A stretch of DNA of 64,000 nucleotides, from contig CM068829.1 in the NCBI GenBank assembly GCA_028554795.2, forward strand, positions 131,300,697 through 131,364,696, read 5' to 3'. The notes below the pieces were generated by a model. It made no database searches. It had not been told where the DNA came from and saw only the letters and a program-made list of their open reading frames with translations. The position numbers and the translations under genes were made by a program. Source of the stretch: Sinohyriopsis cumingii. Its lineage: Eukaryota > Mollusca > Bivalvia > Unionida > Unionidae. Shown here piece by piece: positions 58,003 to 64,000 of the stretch (the first letter of the stretch is position 1; each line of letters begins with the position of its first letter).

Positions 58003-58516
58003 CTAAAAAGATGTCTATAGTAACTTAATTTTCGCTTGCAATTAAGACTCAGACTCAAATATTATAGCGATTTAAGTTAAAATCAAGTGATCACATACGA
58101 ATACAATTAAAAAATATTTAAAGTATATATTTAAAAAAGGATCGTAAATGCACTGCCTTTTGCTGCAAGATATGGTTCTTATTAGTATAGTTGCTGTTGT
58201 TGTATATTTCTTTTCTTAATGTGCGGAAAGTCAAGTATACTGCGAGAGAAGCATATAGATATGCAAATTAATAAAATAAAAAGCTTTAAATCTTTCCGTT
58301 TTATACAAAATTCAGATATTAAAAACATTTTAATCTTTCAGTCTGGCCATTCCTGAAGGCTACACGAGCCGACCGAGGAGATTGTGAGTAAATATTTAAT
58401 ACAGGGAAATGAATCGTTTTCAGGAATATTCTCAAATAAATAAAGACATTCGATACAAGTTTGTTTAGCCCTCTTATAATTATCTTGCCAGCTTAACAAC
58501 TCATTCGCTCTCTCAC

Positions 58517-58581
58517 ATACATACATACATGCATACATGCATGCATGCATGCATACATACATACATACATACATACATACG
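58517..58581. repeat. (CATA)n/(CATG)n microsatellite
   Basis: About 16 tetranucleotide units with a CATG core. Confidence 0.93.
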
Positions 58582-58824
58582 GTTCGACAGTTCCAAGCAG
58601 TCTTATAAATACTGCGCTTAAGTTGAAACTGATCAATGCAGAAAAAATAAACCTTATTTACTTTCAGACTCACCTATGTTCTTTTCAACCTTAATCAAGT
58701 GGAGATCTGGGGTATATTTTTCAACCCAGCTAATGGATTTGAAATTTGATTACATTCTATGGAGAGGAGATATAAAGAGTTCGCGAATACCCGGTGCACC
58801 AAGATTATTAGACCGCATATATTT

Positions 58825-59075
58825 TATACTTGAACTAGAATTGCCTCACATCAAGATCTTCTGAATGCATTTATTTCCACGTGAAACTAGACTTGTCTTA
58901 CATCAAGATCTTTTGAATCATTATATTTCCACTTCCAACTGGATTTGCCTTACATCAAGATGTTTTGAATGCATATATTTCATCGTGGAAATAGATTTGC
59001 CTTAGTTCAAGATCTTTTGACTCCATAATTTTTTATGTGTAACTAAGTGTGCCTTGCTATTAGCAGAGAATGCAT
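58825..59075. repeat. Minisatellite, 52-bp period
   Basis: TTGCCT.ACATCAAGATCTTTTGAAT... recurs with AAGAT cores at 58853, 58905, 58957 and 59009, exactly 52 bp apart, with a fifth decayed unit after. Each unit also carries (T)TTCCACGTG/TTTC.TCGTGGAA-like spacers. Confidence 0.88.
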
Positions 59076-59079
59076 ACAT

Positions 59080-59560
59080 TATTATAGCAAGATATGATAT
59101 ACTGACAAAATCAAATGCATTTTTAATTAAGCCACAGCTCATTATTATGATATTAAAGTACAAAAAGAGTCAAACCATTAATCACGTTACAAATATAACA
59201 AATATTTTGTACTTTCAAATATATTAGCATTCACCTACGAACTTACCATTGATTGTAATAATCAACTGAATTTTCTAATTAATATAGATTATGTACATGT
59301 TCTAATTTACTTCCACGGGAATATTTGCTCAAAATTAAGGAGTCTGGAGATGAGATAAATTCATTGCTTAAAACAATCGGGTTAGAAAACATGTTGGTCA
59401 AATCGAGATTTGAGAGTTCAAGCTTCATACTTTTTACTCAAAGAAGAAAACAAGCATCGTAACAAACGAAAAATAAACAAACAAACAGGCACTACATTGA
59501 TATTTCAATGTACTTGTTACAGGTTGTTATGTATTTTTATCATCCTGGATAGAACTCATT
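59080..59560. other. Spacer, no gene seen
   Basis: AT-rich, no supported feature. Confidence 0.4.
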
Positions 59561-60514
59561 GTCATTTTCCTTGAGCAATGCCCTTTGTAAGAAGTGGACC
59601 TCCATCATAGAGGAGAAGTACATAATGGAGGATCCTGGATGCACATCAAACACACTATTTCGACACATGAACTGGAATAAGTTAAAAGTTTATTTCCCAT
59701 TGGAAGTAAAGATGGTCGCAGAATTTTAGGAAGTTCGTCATTAATGAAATTCTGACGAAATAGAAAGTAAATTGATTACTGCTACTTACATGCAAGTGGT
59801 GTGATGATATATATGCAGTACATATAATGAAATAAAACAATCTCGAAAATACTCCATATTGGTCTAAGATGCACTTATCACTTATACCTAAGTGAAGTAA
59901 ACTTTGTTGCTTGATATGAAGACTGCGAAATGAAACATTAATTAAATGTTAAAGCAAATATTCCTGACAACTATTTAAATATTGTGAAAATAAGACACTG
60001 TTATATGCAAGAGGTTTCTTACTTAGCGAATCAAACAATTGTATTAATGTGGATTGATAGTCCATATATTCTCCCCGAGGACCTCAAGACAACATTCGTT
60101 GTCAATTAAAAGGTTAATTATGGTATAAATACTTCTGTAACTTTATTCACAAAATGACCACACATCGCGAAACTCTAATACCACATCTTCATGTTTTCCT
60201 CTTTTTTCACATTTGTATGACATATTAGTAAACCTATTCGACCCGATTATTATTATATCATGCCGTGCAATTTAAATACGACCCCAACACCTATAGCAAA
60301 CAATTATTTTTTTCTCACATTATTATACACGTATGCACAAAAATTTCCATGGAATCCCCTATGTTAGGAAATTAGGAAGGTTCCATGTTAGGAAACCTAA
60401 TCCATGATATCATAAAGTCTGGTAAATGCTGATTATTCGAGCTGATAAATATTTCCCCAACAGTGACTCCCCATAATCAACAAATAATCACTAAAATCTA
60501 ACAAATCTATAAAC

Positions 60515-60612
60515 TGGTACATAAGTACAAATATCACATACCCATGTTTATTCCAATACAGGTACATAAGTACAAATATCACATACTCCAGGTTTATACC
60601 AATACATTACCG
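60515..60612. repeat. Two-copy local duplication
   Basis: GGTACATAAGTACAAATATC followed by ACATAC.CC occurs at about 60516 and 60561, just downstream of the 60.7-kb exon's donor on the minus strand. Confidence 0.8.
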
Positions 60613-61748
60613 GGCAAATATTCCCTTTAATTGTCAGTCCACTTTGTTTCAGACGTTTAGCTACCTGTGCCTTCCATAAGGTCTCTGCATTTTCAGACCT
60701 GTATTCTTGCTGTATATGATAGATAAATACATTCAAAAGAAACAAACGAACTGACAAGTTTAGGGACTGAGGCTCTAGCTTGAAGAAAACTATTTGAAAT
60801 CAGATATAGACAGGATGAGGGCATACGAGGGGATGATGATGTATAATTAAAGGGAATTCATTAGCAATTTCATCACATTTAGAAAAAAGAAAATACTGTT
60901 TCATGTCATAATATGTTTGCGAGCTGGTATACATAGAAGGCACATATATATATGGCTACTCTTATCAAAATATCTGTACCGATTCCAATAATTAAATTTT
61001 AATTAGGATCTTGATTGTTTTGTACATATAAATTACACTGCAACTAAATCATGTTATAAAAAGCAAGAACACAAGTTGCGACTTTGCGTCTTTTGATTGC
61101 ATTTTCATAAACTTTGCTTTTCACATTAAGTATCTTGTATTAACGAATAATCATGATATTGGTGCATCATCAATGCTGGGTACACTTTCTGACCATCACC
61201 TGAATGTGCAATGCAGCTTCCTAAAATCAACAGGTAAAAAGGCGAAATTTTCCTTTAAGTAAAACACTTTGCTTCATTCGTTTGCATTATATATAATTAA
61301 CATGATTAAATATTTAATATAATAATAGTAACTAATGACTTAATAAAATAAACAAATAGAAATACAAAGAACTCTAAAGAGTGTGGAAAAGTGTTAGCAT
61401 TATTAATTAAAATACAAGTCTTAACAGCTGAAAGTTACAAAGAGTTCATTTACACGTGTAACTTAAACAATGTAATTGACTATTTCTAAAAGTCTCATAG
61501 TAATTAATTTCTCTTTTTCTCTTTTTACAGCAGAAATTATGTTTTATGTGAATATGCTATGGATGATTGACGCTAAAACACAGCAAAGCGCACAAAAACA
61601 CAAAACGCAAACAAAATAAACAAGTAAAACTGTATAAATATGTTTATGTGTCAGATTTTGATGGATAACATCTTCTAATCTCATAGAAAAGTAAAATATA
61701 TAGATTGACCTATAAAATAGATCATCAATGAGTATTTGTTTAGTTTTG

Positions 61749-61855
<107 letters not shown>

Positions 61856-61884
61856 ATTGTAACTCCTTGTACATGACTGTATTT

Positions 61885-62132
61885 GGGGCCCCGAGTGGCC
61901 GAGTGGTCTAAAGCGCTCTCCGTTACAGATCACTGCCATCTCACCTCTGTCTGCGTGGGTTCGAGTCTTCGATTCGGCTAACGTGGGTATGTGAGAAAGC
62001 TCGCCAGTAGCTTCTCGTGGGTCGTTGGTTCTTCCCGGGGTTTTCCCGGGTTCTTCCTCCACCATTAATACTGGCCACCATGCATAGCCTATCGTGTGCT
62101 GAAATATGGCGTTAAACCCCACAACAACAACA
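61885..62132 (+). mobile_element. SINE family B, full length
   Basis: Head GCCCCGAGTGGCCGAGTGG, B box GGGTTCGAGTC, (CAA)n tail. Bracketed by an exact 14-bp duplication ACATGACTGTATTT (61871-61884 and 62133-62146). Confidence 0.95.
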
Positions 62133-62334
62133 ACATGACTGTATTTAAGTTTTGTATTTTTATTCATGGTTATAATTTTACAGACTACCTTTAGCTAGAT
62201 TTTTGCCGACGTAGTTAGGGTTTGTTAAGAGCGTACAATTTACATAGTAGCTATAAATATATGATTACGTATCTGGTGACAATTGTTGACAATGATATTA
62301 ATGATAAGACTTAATAGCGACGTTGGGTTAATTT

Positions 62335-62640
62335 CTCATTGGCTGAGGAGTTCTAGAAGAATTTAGTAACATTCCATTGGTTGGACCAGATCACATGAAT
62401 ACGAAAGTTCGAGATAAGATGAGTAGAAAGATTTGTCACGTGGGGTATATTGTGAAATATAGTCGTAATACAAGGTATATATAAGGAGAGAACTTAGCAA
62501 TAAGATTCATTCCTATTTTGGAGCCATCCTCGTTTCTCGTGTTCATGATGTAAGTCTGCAGACGTGTTGTATATTGTACTTAGATATTAATCGAGAGGAA
62601 AAATATTTGTTTGGACTGTTCAGTCGAATAAAAGTGCTCA
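62335..62640 (+). promoter_or_regulatory. Possible promoter with leader exon, or LTR
   Basis: Plus strand: two ATTGG boxes (62338 and 62373), TATA box TATATATAAGG (about 62476-62486), then a leader and a perfect donor GAT|GTAAGT (about 62548). An AATAAAA lies at about 62627. Either a plus-strand gene starts here and continues past the window, or this is an LTR with its own TATA and polyadenylation signals. It lies inside the antisense MIEAP-like pseudogene intron. Confidence 0.35.
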
Positions 62641-62644
62641 TTAT

Positions 62645-63560
62645 GTGTACTATAATATTATTCTGGAACTATTGTGAATTAGAGTAGTTCTGGATAGCGA
62701 CATGTTGACAACTTCATCATTCTTGGCGGACTAGTGCATTTCAAGTCTTGACATTCTTAAGGAACGTTCATTCTTGTAGATTTTCATATAACGTTATCAG
62801 GATTACTTTGGATTCAGGTCTTAATAATGTAAGTTCCTCTCACATTTTCGTTTAGAACTTTGATAGTTAAATTATTTGTTTTTACAATTTACATAAAATA
62901 ATTATTTTGCGTAATCAGCCGTTTTTTTATAATTAAATTAAACAAATTTAAAAATAAATTTTAAGAGCCAATATGGAATTCGTTTTGGGCTGGTTATTAC
63001 ATGCATTCTATTTGACTTAGATTTTTAAGTCAGTATAATTTAGGCAAAGCATAAGATTACATCAGCTAACTTTTCGCGACGTCTCTATCCGATATCGGCA
63101 GTGACACTAGCAAACGAAGTTATATTTGATACTGTCTGTTTCGATTTTCTTTTTCTAAACATTGATGTAATTGAGTTCTGCAAGAAATAATTTGTTGTTT
63201 ATTCTAAACTGTGTTACTGTTTTAAGGCTAATTACAGCGTATAGCTTTGCTAAAATAAAGAGATCAATTTCAGTCATATTAATTGATGATTTCGACATTT
63301 TTATACATTACTCAAATGCGTTCAGATTTCACGACAAACTTCATGCTGAAAATTATTTTTCAAAGCATACAATATTTACGGTACCGCTGTCATAAAATTA
63401 GTTTCACAACCGGCCTCTTAGCGCCACTCGCTATAACTAATGATATAAATTTAAAATTAAATAGTTTATTCAAGTAGAGAGTACTGCGAATTTCGGCTCT
63501 TAAGACAAATAGTTTAGAATGGCTATCAGTTAAAATAGAAAATATGACTTGATTGGTGTC
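62645..63560. other. Spacer, no further gene seen
   Basis: AT-rich. The plus-strand ORFs at 63171 and 63283 show no recognisable motif. Confidence 0.35.
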
Positions 63561-64000
63561 GACTTACCTTCTTCAAATCTGACTGAACTTCAACTTGTAG
63601 CCGAGTTGACTCATTCTTTGCTTTTCTTTGACAGTAGATGTATGCATTCTGGAAGAGCGATGATCCGTCTTAATGTCAGTGCTTTGACCTACTGGTCTTA
63701 GTTTGTTGGTAGGAATCATTAAGGTTTGTGCAAAGCAACAATTTACTTTTCCAGGCTAATAAACCATACAAATTTAATAAACAACAATATCACTATAAAT
63801 ATACTCTAGCTAATAATCTTGTTATAAAAATCTGCACAAATTCCATTTTTATACAATTATTACAGGGAACCTTTTCCAAACAAGTGATTGAATATTTTTC
63901 AATAGAAAATATGCTAAAAGGAGCCCTACTACGACGTGTAGTCAAGATCTTGAAAAACTACAGTAGAATGATACTTAGAGAGGCAAATAAAAGTTCTCCT

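Noticed and set aside
58338..58673. 111-codon minus-strand ORF
   Set aside because: Its middle is the (CATA)n microsatellite (Cys-Met-Tyr-Val run). The rest has no recognised motif and no clear splice sites.

Overview
The window looks like metazoan, very probably cephalopod (octopus-like), nuclear DNA. It is AT-rich, with exons bounded by GT/AG splice sites, two large families of tRNA-derived SINEs, more than ten long (TA)n arrays, a non-LTR retrotransposon, DNA transposons, and a spliced gene whose last exon resembles mollusc mitochondria-eating-protein (MIEAP) genes. No bacterial features are present. The octopus assignment is inference from the SINEs and gene style and was not checked against a database.

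Left third (1-30 kb): mostly repeats. A structurally complete DNA transposon lies at 871-3270, with CACTGG...CCAGTG inverted ends, a 3-bp TTA duplication, a CRE/TATA promoter and an uninterrupted 562-codon transposase-like gene. After it come a dispersed repeat present twice (4171-4740 and 13560-14615), a hAT-type MITE with an 8-bp duplication (5497-5700), a satellite carrying CCCTAA telomere-like motifs (about 6.5-8.7 kb), SINEs of both families (several with exact target-site duplications), a pogo-like transposase relic (about 15.5 kb) and a second MITE (22685-22863). Two short ORFs (23.1 and 28.0 kb) are possible orphan exons.

Middle (30-42 kb): the broken remains of a large virus-like mobile DNA element. 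It has a small Cys-rich zinc-binding protein (minus strand), a divergent decayed superfamily 1 helicase region with Walker A, Walker B and motif III on the plus strand (split by a SINE), a 43-bp-period array of palindromes next to it, and on the far side minus-strand remnants with a phage tail-fibre-like DAAT(R)KYVD motif and a glycine-rich/KKH...SNNEF domain. A degenerate L1/Tx1-like LINE (about 34.9-40.3 kb, minus) lies between the two halves.

Right third (45-64 kb): a minus-strand gene of at least seven exons (54793 to 45328) with consistent splice phases over its last five coding exons and a MIEAP-like C-terminal domain. Upstream of it, in the same orientation, is a second related locus (63648 to 59562) whose last exon has lost about 95 bp and changes frame just before the shared C-terminal motif, so it is probably a pseudogene. 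SINEs, microsatellites and a perfect 18-bp-arm hairpin lie in the introns. A possible TATA promoter with a splice donor lies at 62.3-62.6 kb on the plus strand.
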